Assembly (NCBI GenBank): GCA_017379015.1
Contig: JAFNXN010000007.1
Location: 20,433 to 84,432 of the forward strand
DNA: 64,000 nt
Reading direction: 5' to 3'
Origin: Alistipes sp.
GTDB taxonomy: Bacteria > Bacteroidota > Bacteroidia > Bacteroidales > Rikenellaceae
Shown here: positions 1 through 8,680 of the stretch, piece by piece
Layout: the number at the start of each line of letters is the position of its first letter
Numbering within the stretch: position 1 is the stretch's first letter
The notes under the pieces: generated by a model
Databases searched by the model: none
What the model was told of the DNA's origin: nothing
The model's input: only the letters and a program-made list of their open reading frames with translations
Position numbers and translations under genes: made by a program

Positions 1-43
1 TCTTATCCATACTCTATATTATTTAATTTTCTATTCGTTCAAA

Positions 44-3000
44 CTAGATGTTGCCGCTAATGATACCACTTAGCTCCGGACGGTTGAGGAACCTCTCCAT
101 AGCATCAAGATAGTCGGCTGCGACATATCCCGACTCTGTTAATCGCTCCACAGGGAGTCTTTGATAGATGTCGAGGATGTTCAACACATGTGGCTCCATA
201 ACCACCATGTATGAGGCTTTTGGGTCGCCTGGTGTGAGGCGATTTACAAACTCAACATAGTCTGCTACGAGCTCGTCAAACGCCACCTGATTTTCAACCA
301 ACGACTTGCCCTCGCTAGGGTTTGCCACCCAGTCGAAGCTGCCCGATAGTAGGCTGCTATCGACAATCTCAACCATGTCGAGCATAGCGTCGTAGAGCTC
401 CGAGCTTATCGTTGGCGAGAAGCTATACTGCGAGTCGTACTGCATATAGTAACGCACCCACTCGGCACGGTTAACTATGTTTTGCGCCGCCATCTTATCG
501 CCCTTGCCAAAGAGACGATCCATGTTGTCGTGCGCCTCGTTGCTAAGCTGAAGGTGGCGATCCGCCTCAACACTTACGAGCGACTGCTTGCGCATGGTCG
601 ACTGCATGGCTGCTGCCAAATCAGATAGCTCATAGTAGCGCGTAAACTCGTCGCCCGACTCACTTAGGCTAGGCGTTGTACCCAAGCTCTCGCTCATAAG
701 GCGTACTGCCTCCTCGAGCTCCACAGTTGCCTGGCGCAGGAAGTACTCTCCGGCAATATAGTAGCCATTGATATAGGCGAGTGTTGCGCTATGCAGATAG
801 CCCACACGATCCGCAGGAAGTAGCTCTGTGCCTCTGTCGAGGAGTCTTTCGGCAGACAACACATCCTCGTTCGTAGCACGACGAACAAGTGCATGAGCAA
901 CGCGCGCAAAGTTATCACGAAGGCGCGATGCCGAGAGGTTGAAGCGCACAAAATAGTCGACATAGACCCTATCATCGGCGATATTACCATAGCGCAATGG
1001 CTGGTGAAGCTCCTCTGTAGCATCGCCCGAATAGAGAGGATAGACCTTATCGAGGTTCATCGCACCCACATCCCTACCACGCGAATATGGCGTCTTGATT
1101 GGGACAAACTGATAGCTATAACCGTTAAAACGAGCATAGTCCACAATGCCGTAATCCTGCATCATAGATGGCTGCGTGAAGGTCAACGGACGCTTCCAGT
1201 CGAAGTTGGCAAAGAGGTCCAGCATCATCAGGTGATCGCGTGTGATAACACTCTTATCGAGCTTGATCGCTACACGCTCAGCCACGTTGTCGAGGTCGCT
1301 CTCGTCGATAATCTTTGCCTCGAGTGCCGCCTCTGCATCGACAGGGATATAGTAGCCATTAGCCGCAAGGATATAGTCCGATAGCTTGCCGTCGATATGG
1401 CTATCAATCTTGGGGCTTAGCTTACCCACCCAGCTATAACCCTCAGGCAGTGCCTCGCCCTCAGCCAAGATACGAGGATTTCTACCATCGGTTGCCAAGT
1501 ACATAGGCTCATCCGAGATGAATAGCTCGATAACCTCCTTAAGATTGAGATCGCCCGCAAGTCTACGGTTTACATCCCAGTATTCGTACATCGTATGATA
1601 GTCCTCCATGAACTTATCATTTGCCATGATACCCTCAAGGATATTGAACGACATCGAGTAGTTCCAAATGATGTCGTACTCCTCGTCGCTAGGCTCACTG
1701 GCTGAGTCTACAATATCCTGAACGTAGGGCTCGAGCTCCTTAACAGCATCCTCGGCCTGGATCATCGTATCGTAGATGGTGTAGAACGTACCATCCATGC
1801 TTCGCAGACGGTTCTCCATGTCGTAGTAGCGGATGGTGTATATCTCCATATTCTCAATCTGACGCTTCTTGAGGCGCAGATCACGAAGCTCCTTGGTGTC
1901 GAGCACATCAGCAAGCTCGGCAACAACAACCCAGTCGTTGACAAAGCTATGCTTGGTGGCAGGGATGGTAAATGGCACGCCAGCAGCATCGTTTGCCGCA
2001 AGCTTCATCTCGTCGATATACCACTCTCCACCCAGATACGATGAGTTCATCACACGCACATCCTTGCGCACGCCCTCAACCTCCTGACAGTACCACACAG
2101 GGAAGGTATCATTATCGCCGTAGTTTATCAGAATGCCATTCTCGGGCACCGTCTGGAGATAGTTCCAGCCAATGTCGCGGGCAAAGTAGCGATGCGAACG
2201 GTCGTGATCATCCCAGTTCTCCGAGGCAAGCACCACAGGGACACTACAACTGAAGATCAAGGCTAGCACAACAACGACACTCTGTGCTCTTGACGAGCGC
2301 AGCTTAAGTCGCTCTGCCATATCTGCAAAGAGGTCGGCAACCGCCAAGACCCCCAGACCAATCCAGATAGAGAAGGCGTAGAAAGCACCCGCATATACGT
2401 AGTCACGCTCACGAGGCTCATCGGGGGCTGTATTGAAGTAGACCACAAGGGCAATACCCATCATCACAAAGAGGAGCAACACCACAAAGAAGTTACGCCA
2501 ATCGCGATTTAGCTGATAGATAAGACCCATCAAGCCAAGAAGAAGCGGCAAGAAGAAGTAGGTGTTGCGTGCCGCATTATTTGCCATCTCCGAGGGTAGA
2601 TTCTCCTGTGTGCCGCAGAATATCTCATCTACGAAGTCGATACCCGAGATCCATCCGCCATGCAGATAGCGGCCATTCTCGTCCTTGGTTAGCTGAGTAT
2701 CATCCTGACGACCCGCGAAGTTCCACATGAAGTAACGCCAGAACATATCGCCCATCTGATACCCCACGAAGTAGCGTATATCCTCCCATGCCGTAGGCTC
2801 ATACCACTCGCCAGCACCCTCTGCCGAGCGTTTCACCGTAGGGTGTCGATCCTCGAGCGCAACCCAGCCACTCTCGTAGGATGACTTACGCGAGAAGAAC
2901 CACATGCGAGGGAACCAGCGCATAGCCTCCGAGGGATACTTGTAGTTCTCGAACACCTCACGCTTCTCATACTCACCACTCTCAGGGTTATACCACACCA

Positions 3001-4150
3001 TCTCCTGCGACTCATACTCGCCAGGCACAAACTGGTCGTCGCTCTCCAAATCGGGGTTTGCCGCCACAGCAGCAAGAGGCTGCGCCGAGTAGTATGGACC
3101 ACGAATAAGCGGACGCTGACCATACTGATCACGGTTTAGCAGGCTGAGCAACGAGTGGGGATTCCATGGGTTATTCGAGTTCATCGGTGGGTTGGCATTG
3201 GCACGTATGATGACCATCGCATAGGACGAAAAGCCCACGAGGATCATCGTCAGGGCAAGGACCACCACATTGGCAATACGCAACGATCGCTTATGCGTAA
3301 AGAGTATTAACCAACCGAGCGCACCAAAGAGCAACGCAACAAAGAGTGTCATACCCACATTCACAGGCATGCCAAGACTATTCACCGCAAAGGTATCTAC
3401 CGCCGCACCAAGTGCCACGGTATATGGGATGATAACACCGTTTATCACACCTAGGATAACCATCGAGACAACTAGCGCGATGAGGATCTTAAGCAAGTAG
3501 TCCTTCACTGAGCGCATCTTAAAGCGACGGAAGAAGTAGATCATCACCAACGCAGGGATGGTCAACAGGTTGAGGATATGAACACCTATCGAAAGACCCA
3601 TTAGGTAGGCGATGAGGATTATCCATCGCATAGAGGTCGGACGATCGGCATTCTCCTCCCAGCGCAGCATGAGCCACACCACAAGCGAGGTAAACATCGA
3701 CGAGAGGGCATACACCTCGCCCTCGACAGCCGAGAACCAGAAGGTGTCGGTATAGGCATAGGCAAGAGCACCAATACCACCAGCACCCAACACAAGGATC
3801 ATGCGCTGGAGGCTCATCTGCTCGCCTTCACGCGACATGATTCGACGTGCCAAGTGGGTGATGGTCCAGAAGAGGAAGAGGATGCAAAATCCGCTTGCCA
3901 CAGCGTTCAGCCCATTGATCATCATCGGCACATACTCAGGCGAAGGGGCCAAGAGTGCAGCAAGACGCGCAAGCATCATGAACAAGGGTGCTCCGGGAGG
4001 GTGTCCGACCTCAAGTTTGTATGATGTAGCTATAAACTCGCTACAGTCCCAAAGGCTCGACGTAGGCTCAATGGTAAGTATGTAACTAAGTGTTGCAATG
4101 GCGAAAACACCCCACCCCACATAGTTATTCCAACGCTTAAACAAATCCAT
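44..4150 (-). CDS. DUF2723 polytopic membrane protein (GT-C-like)
   Basis: A 1368-residue inner-membrane protein. The N-terminal half carries many hydrophobic segments. Residues of about 34-60 hold the DUF2723 signature (acidic WDCSEF followed by VGHPPGAPLF), as in Bacteroidota relatives of GT-C protein O-mannosyltransferases. The C-terminal half is soluble, rich in acidic and aromatic residues, and may be repeat-like helical near its end. Established for the family: DUF2723 proteins are widespread in Bacteroidota and thought to act in protein glycosylation or lipid-linked sugar transfer; the substrate here is unknown. It is longer than many family members (often about 1000-1150 residues, from memory). 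It is transcribed alone from a good Bacteroidota promoter 40 bp upstream. The start follows from the ATG that opens the first membrane segment. Confidence is high for family and low for reaction. Confidence 0.9.
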   Translation of the reverse strand: MDLFKRWNNYVGWGVFAIATLSYILTIEPTSSLWDCSEFIATSYKLEVGHPPGAPLFMMLARLAALLAPSPEYVPMMINGLNAVASGFCILFLFWTITHLARRIMSREGEQMSLQRMILVLGAGGIGALAYAYTDTFWFSAVEGEVYALSSMFTSLVVWLMLRWEENADRPTSMRWIILIAYLMGLSIGVHILNLLTIPALVMIYFFRRFKMRSVKDYLLKILIALVVSMVILGVINGVIIPYTVALGAAVDTFAVNSLGMPVNVGMTLFVALLFGALGWLILFTHKRSLRIANVVVLALTMILVGFSSYAMVIIRANANPPMNSNNPWNPHSLLSLLNRDQYGQRPLIRGPYYSAQPLAAVAANPDLESDDQFVPGEYESQEMVWYNPESGEYEKREVFENYKYPSEAMRWFPRMWFFSRKSSYESGWVALEDRHPTVKRSAEGAGEWYEPTAWEDIRYFVGYQMGDMFWRYFMWNFAGRQDDTQLTKDENGRYLHGGWISGIDFVDEIFCGTQENLPSEMANNAARNTYFFLPLLLGLMGLIYQLNRDWRNFFVVLLLFVMMGIALVVYFNTAPDEPRERDYVYAGAFYAFSIWIGLGVLAVADLFADMAERLKLRSSRAQSVVVVLALIFSCSVPVVLASENWDDHDRSHRYFARDIGWNYLQTVPENGILINYGDNDTFPVWYCQEVEGVRKDVRVMNSSYLGGEWYIDEMKLAANDAAGVPFTIPATKHSFVNDWVVVAELADVLDTKELRDLRLKKRQIENMEIYTIRYYDMENRLRSMDGTFYTIYDTMIQAEDAVKELEPYVQDIVDSASEPSDEEYDIIWNYSMSFNILEGIMANDKFMEDYHTMYEYWDVNRRLAGDLNLKEVIELFISDEPMYLATDGRNPRILAEGEALPEGYSWVGKLSPKIDSHIDGKLSDYILAANGYYIPVDAEAALEAKIIDESDLDNVAERVAIKLDKSVITRDHLMMLDLFANFDWKRPLTFTQPSMMQDYGIVDYARFNGYSYQFVPIKTPYSRGRDVGAMNLDKVYPLYSGDATEELHQPLRYGNIADDRVYVDYFVRFNLSASRLRDNFARVAHALVRRATNEDVLSAERLLDRGTELLPADRVGYLHSATLAYINGYYIAGEYFLRQATVELEEAVRLMSESLGTTPSLSESGDEFTRYYELSDLAAAMQSTMRKQSLVSVEADRHLQLSNEAHDNMDRLFGKGDKMAAQNIVNRAEWVRYYMQYDSQYSFSPTISSELYDAMLDMVEIVDSSLLSGSFDWVANPSEGKSLVENQVAFDELVADYVEFVNRLTPGDPKASYMVVMEPHVLNILDIYQRLPVERLTESGYVAADYLDAMERFLNRPELSGIISGNI

Positions 4151-4189
4151 AAAACAAATCGTTTTCCGATGTTAACTGATTAAAACTCG

Positions 4190-4220
4190 CAAATATAATA
4201 TATTTGCCCGACAAAACAAA
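4190..4220 (-). promoter_or_regulatory. Bacteroidota promoter of the DUF2723 gene
   Basis: On the minus strand TTTG (4217-4220) is followed after exactly 19 nt by TATATTTG (4190-4197), the -33/-7 pattern of the Bacteroidota primary sigma factor. It lies 40 bp upstream of the DUF2723 start. Confidence 0.75.
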
Positions 4221-4266
4221 CTATTCTGACGAGATTTTATTGTATAGCACAATCGAACTACTGTCG

Positions 4267-5196
4267 TCACCTATCAAGATGCTCCCGAGCATTTAGCCTT
4301 GCATTGCGACGCAGACGCTCAAGACCAGCACGCATCATCGGCGTAGCACCAGCCACTGCGCGAAACTCCTCGTCGCCCATAGAATCAAGATTCTCGAGGC
4401 TCAACATATCGGGGTTAAGTATAGGGTCGAACTTGGAATTTGCATGCATCGGCGCATGGCGATTAAAGGGACATACCGATTGGCAAATATCGCAACCAAA
4501 GATCCAGCCATGCAGAGGAATATGGTCATCTGCCTCACGCTCAATCGTGCGACAAGAGATGCAGCGTCGCGTGTCGATAGTCCTATCATCACGAATAGCA
4601 CCATTGGGACACGCCTCAACACAGGCACGACAACTGCCACATCCCACACCCTCCATAGGGGTATCATACTCATCAACATCCTCGTCGATAACAAGCTCAC
4701 CAAGATGCATCATTGAGCCCAATTTAGGGTTGACAACCAGCGAGTTACGACCTATCCACCCGATACCTGCACGACGTGCCAACGACTTCTCTGCCAAGGG
4801 TGCCGAGTCGGTAAAGGCTCTAAAACGAAGCTCTGGCGACACACGACGAAGCTGCTCGGCGAGCGAGAATAACATCTCTTTGATTGTTACGTGATAATCA
4901 CGATTTAGGGCATACGACGCAACCTTCGTCACAGAGCCCCCGTCGTAGTCCCACGCGTATGGCGGCAGGTACGAAACAGCACAAATTATAACGCTGCGCG
5001 AACCCTCCACTAAAAGTCTACTATCAAAGCGTTTTTCGATATTGCGACTGAGATACTCAAGCGTCGAAGCGTTACCACCCAACAACCACTCATTAAAGCG
5101 GTTACGCTCCTCTGTCAACTCCTCCGAGCGAACCACTCCCACAAGGTCAAAACCGGCACTAAGTGCGGCGTTAATTATAACTTTTCGACTGATCAT
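4267..5196 (-). CDS. queG: Epoxyqueuosine reductase QueG
   Basis: This enzyme reduces epoxyqueuosine to queuosine in tRNA, the last step of queuosine synthesis, using cobalamin and two 4Fe-4S clusters in the cytoplasm. The sequence shows the ferredoxin-type clusters CGSCRACVEACP and CDICQSVCPFN in the C-terminal third, and the family segment around TDSAPLAEK with RRAGIGWIGRN. The start is placed at the ATG at 5196 (MISRKVIINAA), giving 309 residues; the open frame continues 19 codons upstream to 5253, but that part runs through an AT-rich region that looks like promoter DNA. The gene is divergent from the acyl-CoA synthetase at 5293. Its cobalamin need fits with the B12 uptake locus 2 kb away, though the two are separate transcripts. 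Confidence 0.93.
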   Translation of the reverse strand: MISRKVIINAALSAGFDLVGVVRSEELTEERNRFNEWLLGGNASTLEYLSRNIEKRFDSRLLVEGSRSVIICAVSYLPPYAWDYDGGSVTKVASYALNRDYHVTIKEMLFSLAEQLRRVSPELRFRAFTDSAPLAEKSLARRAGIGWIGRNSLVVNPKLGSMMHLGELVIDEDVDEYDTPMEGVGCGSCRACVEACPNGAIRDDRTIDTRRCISCRTIEREADDHIPLHGWIFGCDICQSVCPFNRHAPMHANSKFDPILNPDMLSLENLDSMGDEEFRAVAGATPMMRAGLERLRRNARLNAREHLDR

Positions 5197-5292
5197 TGAA
5201 AAATATTTTGTAGCAAAAATAGCAAATTTTAATAAATTATTGGTAACTTGCACCCGATTTTTGTATCACACAACAGAAAATAAGACACAACT

Positions 5293-6942
5293 ATGACATT
5301 TAACACTCTTTATGAGATAGTAAAGCATAGCGTGGAGAAGTTCTCAAAGCGCATAGCTTTCTCGATGATCGGTGGCGAGGATGTGACTTACGAAGAGGTT
5401 GGTGAGCGTATCGAGAAGGTGCAGGAGATGCTCCTCGATGCTGGCGTAGGTGCTGGCGACAAGGTGGCAATCCTCAGCTCTAGCATGCCCAACTGGGGCG
5501 TATCATACTTTGCAGTGACTACAGCAGGCATGATCGCCGTGCCAATCCTCCCTGACTTCACAGGCGAAGAGCTCGACCTGATCATCGAACACTCCGAGGC
5601 AAAGGCAATACTAGTATCCGACAAGCTCTACACCAAGCTCTCAAAGAGCACTGTCGAGAGGATGAACATTGTGATTCGCACCAAGGGTCTTAACATCATC
5701 TCGCAGAGCGTTGAACAACGCGCCGAGAAGCAGATACCTCAGGCAGACGACCTTGCAGTGATCATCTACACCTCGGGAACAACATCGAAGCCTAAGGGCG
5801 TGATGCTCACCCACTACAACATCGCGGCACAGACAACCATCGTCTCGCCACTCTTCGACTACAACGAGAACGACGTGCTACTCTCGATCCTTCCGCTAGC
5901 ACACACCTACGAGTGTACGCTCGGCATGATCTACCCCTTTGCACGCGGTGCTCGCATCCACTACCTCGACCGTCCACCTACCGCCTCGGCACTCATGCCA
6001 GCCTTGGCTGCCGTGCGCCCTACGGTGATTGCCTCTGTGCCACTTATCATGGAGAAGATCTACCGTGGCAAGGTGTTGCCAACATTTGAAAAGCGCGCCA
6101 TAACCCGCAAGCTATACAGCTGGCGTTGGTCGCAGAAGCTGCTACACAAGGTTGCTGGCAAGCAGCTTAAGAAGCTCTTTGGTGGTCGTATGCGTCTATT
6201 CGCCATTGGCGGCGCGAAGTTCGACTCGGCAGCCGAGCAGTTCCTCTTCGATGCTGGCTTCCCATACGGCATTGGCTACGGCCTTACTGAGACAGCACCA
6301 CTCATCGCCGGTTCTGTAGGTAACATGTTACGCGTAGGCTCGACAGGTCCTTCGCTCCCCGCCGTGAAGATACGTCTTGATGATGTCAACCCAGAGACGG
6401 GACAGGGAGAGATTGTGACACTCACACCATGCTGCATGCGTGGCTACTACAAGAACGAGGAGGCTACAAAGGCGGTATTCACCGAAGATGGTTGGTTCCG
6501 CACGGGCGACCTTGGAGCAATCACCGAGGATGGCTGGATCTACATCAAGGGCCGCTTGAAGAATATGATCGTTGGTCCTTCGGGCGAGAACATCTACCCC
6601 GAGGATATTGAGGAGGTGCTAAACTCTAACCGTTTTGTTGCAGAATCAGTTGTAACTGAGGAGGATGGCAAGCTCATTGCCCTTGTACATTTCGACACAT
6701 CGGCACTCGAGGAGGCGTACGATGAGTTTAAGCATAAGGTGGCTGTCAACAAGGAGCAGGCGAGCCTCAAGATGGAGGAGATCAAGCGCGAGGTGTTGGA
6801 GTATGTAAACTCGAAGGTAAACCGCTTCTCGAAGATCTCGAAGGTGGTAGACAACGAGGGCGAGTTCGAGAAGACTCCAACAAAGAAGATTCGCCGATTT
6901 ATCTACGATCGTAGCAATAAACCTAGCGAGGGTAAGAAGTAA
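5293..6942 (+). CDS. AMP-forming acyl-CoA synthetase (long-chain fatty acid-CoA ligase family)
   Basis: A 549-residue member of the ANL superfamily that activates a carboxylic acid to an acyl-AMP and then a thioester. Visible motifs are the P-loop IIYTSGTTSKPKG (about residues 157-169), the Gly-rich GYGLTETAP adenine-binding motif, FRTGDLG of motif A8, and the C-terminal lysine region TPTKKIRRF expected for the catalytic Lys. Length is near that of the shorter bacterial FadD-like or AasS-like enzymes. There is no signal peptide. The chain length of the substrate cannot be read from the sequence. It is a single-gene transcript ending at the hairpin at 6977-7013, immediately before the cobalamin riboswitch. 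Confidence 0.88.
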   Translation: MTFNTLYEIVKHSVEKFSKRIAFSMIGGEDVTYEEVGERIEKVQEMLLDAGVGAGDKVAILSSSMPNWGVSYFAVTTAGMIAVPILPDFTGEELDLIIEHSEAKAILVSDKLYTKLSKSTVERMNIVIRTKGLNIISQSVEQRAEKQIPQADDLAVIIYTSGTTSKPKGVMLTHYNIAAQTTIVSPLFDYNENDVLLSILPLAHTYECTLGMIYPFARGARIHYLDRPPTASALMPALAAVRPTVIASVPLIMEKIYRGKVLPTFEKRAITRKLYSWRWSQKLLHKVAGKQLKKLFGGRMRLFAIGGAKFDSAAEQFLFDAGFPYGIGYGLTETAPLIAGSVGNMLRVGSTGPSLPAVKIRLDDVNPETGQGEIVTLTPCCMRGYYKNEEATKAVFTEDGWFRTGDLGAITEDGWIYIKGRLKNMIVGPSGENIYPEDIEEVLNSNRFVAESVVTEEDGKLIALVHFDTSALEEAYDEFKHKVAVNKEQASLKMEEIKREVLEYVNSKVNRFSKISKVVDNEGEFEKTPTKKIRRFIYDRSNKPSEGKK

Positions 6943-6976
6943 ACCGCAGACAGCTATTTAAATAGGTATCAAAAAA

Positions 6977-7013
6977 AATATGTGGCTTGGCGTACAAGTC
7001 ACATATTTTTTTC
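6977..7013 (+). terminator. Intrinsic terminator after the acyl-CoA synthetase
   Basis: AATATGTGGCTT pairs with AAGTCACATATT around the apex GGCGTAC and is followed by a T run. The apex CTTGGCGTACAAG resembles that of the large hairpins elsewhere in the window. The T run merges into the promoter of the riboswitch operon. Confidence 0.85.
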
Positions 7014-7014
7014 T

Positions 7015-7022
7015 TATATTTG
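7015..7022 (+). promoter_or_regulatory. -7 element of the cobamide operon
   Basis: TATATTTG matches the Bacteroidota -7 consensus and sits just before the riboswitch aptamer. No clear TTTG is seen 19-21 nt upstream, where the terminator of the preceding gene lies. Confidence 0.55.
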
Positions 7023-7030
7023 CACCAGCA

Positions 7031-7205
7031 TTGGTTCTTTGGCGTGCCACAAGCACTCCGGAAGATTAAAAGGGAATCGGGTGTAAATCCCGAACAGTTC
7101 CCGCTGCTGTGAGTCTCATAAAGCTCTACGACATCAAGTTGTCACTGGGGTAAATCCCTGGGAAGGCATCGTAGAGCGAGACAAGTCAGAAGACCTGCCA
7201 AGCTA
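7031..7205 (+). promoter_or_regulatory. Cobalamin riboswitch
   Basis: The aptamer core is recognisable: TTAAAAGGGAATCGGGTG, the helix TCGGG/CCCGA, the loop region GAACAGTTCCCGCTGCTGTGA, the CACTGGGG...CTGGGAAGGC helix inside a GCTCTACGA/TCGTAGAGC stem, and the B12-box end GTCAGAAGACCTGCC. Known role: adenosylcobalamin or related cobamides bind it and reduce expression of uptake genes. The 190-nt stretch to the start codon at 7396 would be the expression platform; it holds a hairpin around CCAAAGCTTCCC/GGGAGGGCTTGG (about 7279-7310) and no U-tract, so control of translation is more likely than termination. An 11-nt segment of the aptamer (7133-7143) is perfectly complementary to 7245-7255. Confidence 0.95.
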
Positions 7206-7395
7206 GTTATTACGAGATTATGCCTGCGGCGAATGGGCCAATCCGACAACTTGATTTTATCAAGATCTACATTGTATCCAAAGCTTCCCGCGAAGGGAGG
7301 GCTTGGTGGCATCGTATAGGTAGTGTCGAGTGCTTATTGTAGCATAATCTTGTAGTGTTAAAGATTACGGAGAATGACCTTTTAACAACTAGATT

Positions 7396-8640
7396 ATGAG
7401 ACAGTTTATGTACTTGGCTCTAAGCATAGTAGCTATGCTTTTTGCCGCAACAAGTTGCTCGTATGATGACGGAGCAGTTTGGGACAAGTTTGAGGAGTTG
7501 GAGAGTGATATCGAGCAGAATCGTGCCGACATCAAGACTCTAACCCAACTAATGGATGCACTTAGTGGAGGCAAGGTTATCGTCGCAACCGAAGCTACCG
7601 AGGAGGGCATAGTGCTGACATTCAGCGATGGCTCGCAGGTAACAATCCGCAACGGCAAGGATGGTGCGAATGGCAAAGACGGTGAGGATGGTGAGGACGG
7701 CAAAGATGGTGCGAATGGCAAGGATGGTAAAGATGGCAAGGACGGCAAGGACGGCGACTCTATGTTTGAGTCGGTAGAGGAGACCGACACCGAGGTGATC
7801 ATAACGCTCACCGATGGTCGAGTAATCCGCCTACCAAAGGCTAGCAGCGAGGGCGGCAGCGAGGGCGAGGGCGATACTTACACCCTACGCACTCTTTCGT
7901 TCGAGGATGTTGATGCACAATTTACGGGCTACACGCTCTACGGTGGTGCTGAGATCAACACTTGGAGCGACCTCATCGACGACATGCAGTATGGTGGTTC
8001 GCTGACCTACACCGACTACACGACCGATGTCTACTACTGGTACGACGAGGGTAACACCGAACTATACCACGCCTTCGCAACACCTTACTGGGGTGGTGGT
8101 CACGTCATCTCGAACTACGTTATCGAGGACTACTCTACCCTACCCGAGGGTCACTACGGCTGGTACGAGCTACAGATGTCAAATCCCTTAGGTGGACACA
8201 ACGGCTCAGCAAACTTTGCTGTTCACAACGGATATAGCGACTTCTACAACTCGCAAATCTACGACTCGTCGTTGCAGACTATCGAGTTTGCAGATGGCGT
8301 AGAGAGAGTTATTGACCACATGTATGTCACCAACACCTGCTATGTGCTTAACTCTTTAACCTATGGCGATGGCTTTAACTCGCCAGCCACAGAGGAGACC
8401 TTCATCAAGGTTGTGGCATACGGCTACAACGCCAACGATGAGGAGACAGGCTCGGTAGAGTTTACGTTATGCGAGAATGGTGTGCTTGTTACCGAGTGGA
8501 CAAAGTGGGATCTATCGTCACTGGGCAAAGTTATGCGCATTGCCTTTAACTTCGCTGCATCGGATGATCAGATCGGAAGCTATGGCCTTAACTGCCCTGC
8601 ATACTTCGCCTACGACGATGTAGCGGTGCGCTGGGAATAG
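7396..8640 (+). CDS. BtuH-like cobamide-binding surface lipoprotein (DUF4465) with collagen-like segment
   Basis: First gene after the cobalamin riboswitch. Residues 1-21 form a lipoprotein signal ending in ATSC (Cys21). A short helical or coiled-coil part (about 25-60) and a small beta segment precede a collagen-like run of Gly-X-Y triplets, mostly GKD, GAN and GED, at residues 86-121. A second small beta segment, then a Ser/Glu/Gly linker, leads to the C-terminal domain (about 165-414) with aromatic-rich sequence that I read as DUF4465. Established: DUF4465 lipoproteins in Bacteroides cobamide loci (BtuH) bind B12 at the cell surface. The N-terminal part resembles DUF4988-type stalks. Inference: the stalk and Gly-X-Y rod hold the binding domain away from the membrane. 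The domain call is from memory of the family, so the name is tentative. Confidence 0.78.
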   Translation: MRQFMYLALSIVAMLFAATSCSYDDGAVWDKFEELESDIEQNRADIKTLTQLMDALSGGKVIVATEATEEGIVLTFSDGSQVTIRNGKDGANGKDGEDGEDGKDGANGKDGKDGKDGKDGDSMFESVEETDTEVIITLTDGRVIRLPKASSEGGSEGEGDTYTLRTLSFEDVDAQFTGYTLYGGAEINTWSDLIDDMQYGGSLTYTDYTTDVYYWYDEGNTELYHAFATPYWGGGHVISNYVIEDYSTLPEGHYGWYELQMSNPLGGHNGSANFAVHNGYSDFYNSQIYDSSLQTIEFADGVERVIDHMYVTNTCYVLNSLTYGDGFNSPATEETFIKVVAYGYNANDEETGSVEFTLCENGVLVTEWTKWDLSSLGKVMRIAFNFAASDDQIGSYGLNCPAYFAYDDVAVRWE

Positions 8641-8680
8641 AGTTTTTAAGGGGCAACACTAGTGCCTCAAACCGAAATAT

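Noticed and set aside
1-10. ATG GAT AAG on the minus strand at the left edge
   Set aside because: It could be the first codons of a gene downstream of DUF2723, but three codons give no support.
893-1384. Open frame of 163 codons on the plus strand
   Set aside because: Antisense to the DUF2723 gene, with a His/Val/Arg-rich composition typical of shadow frames.
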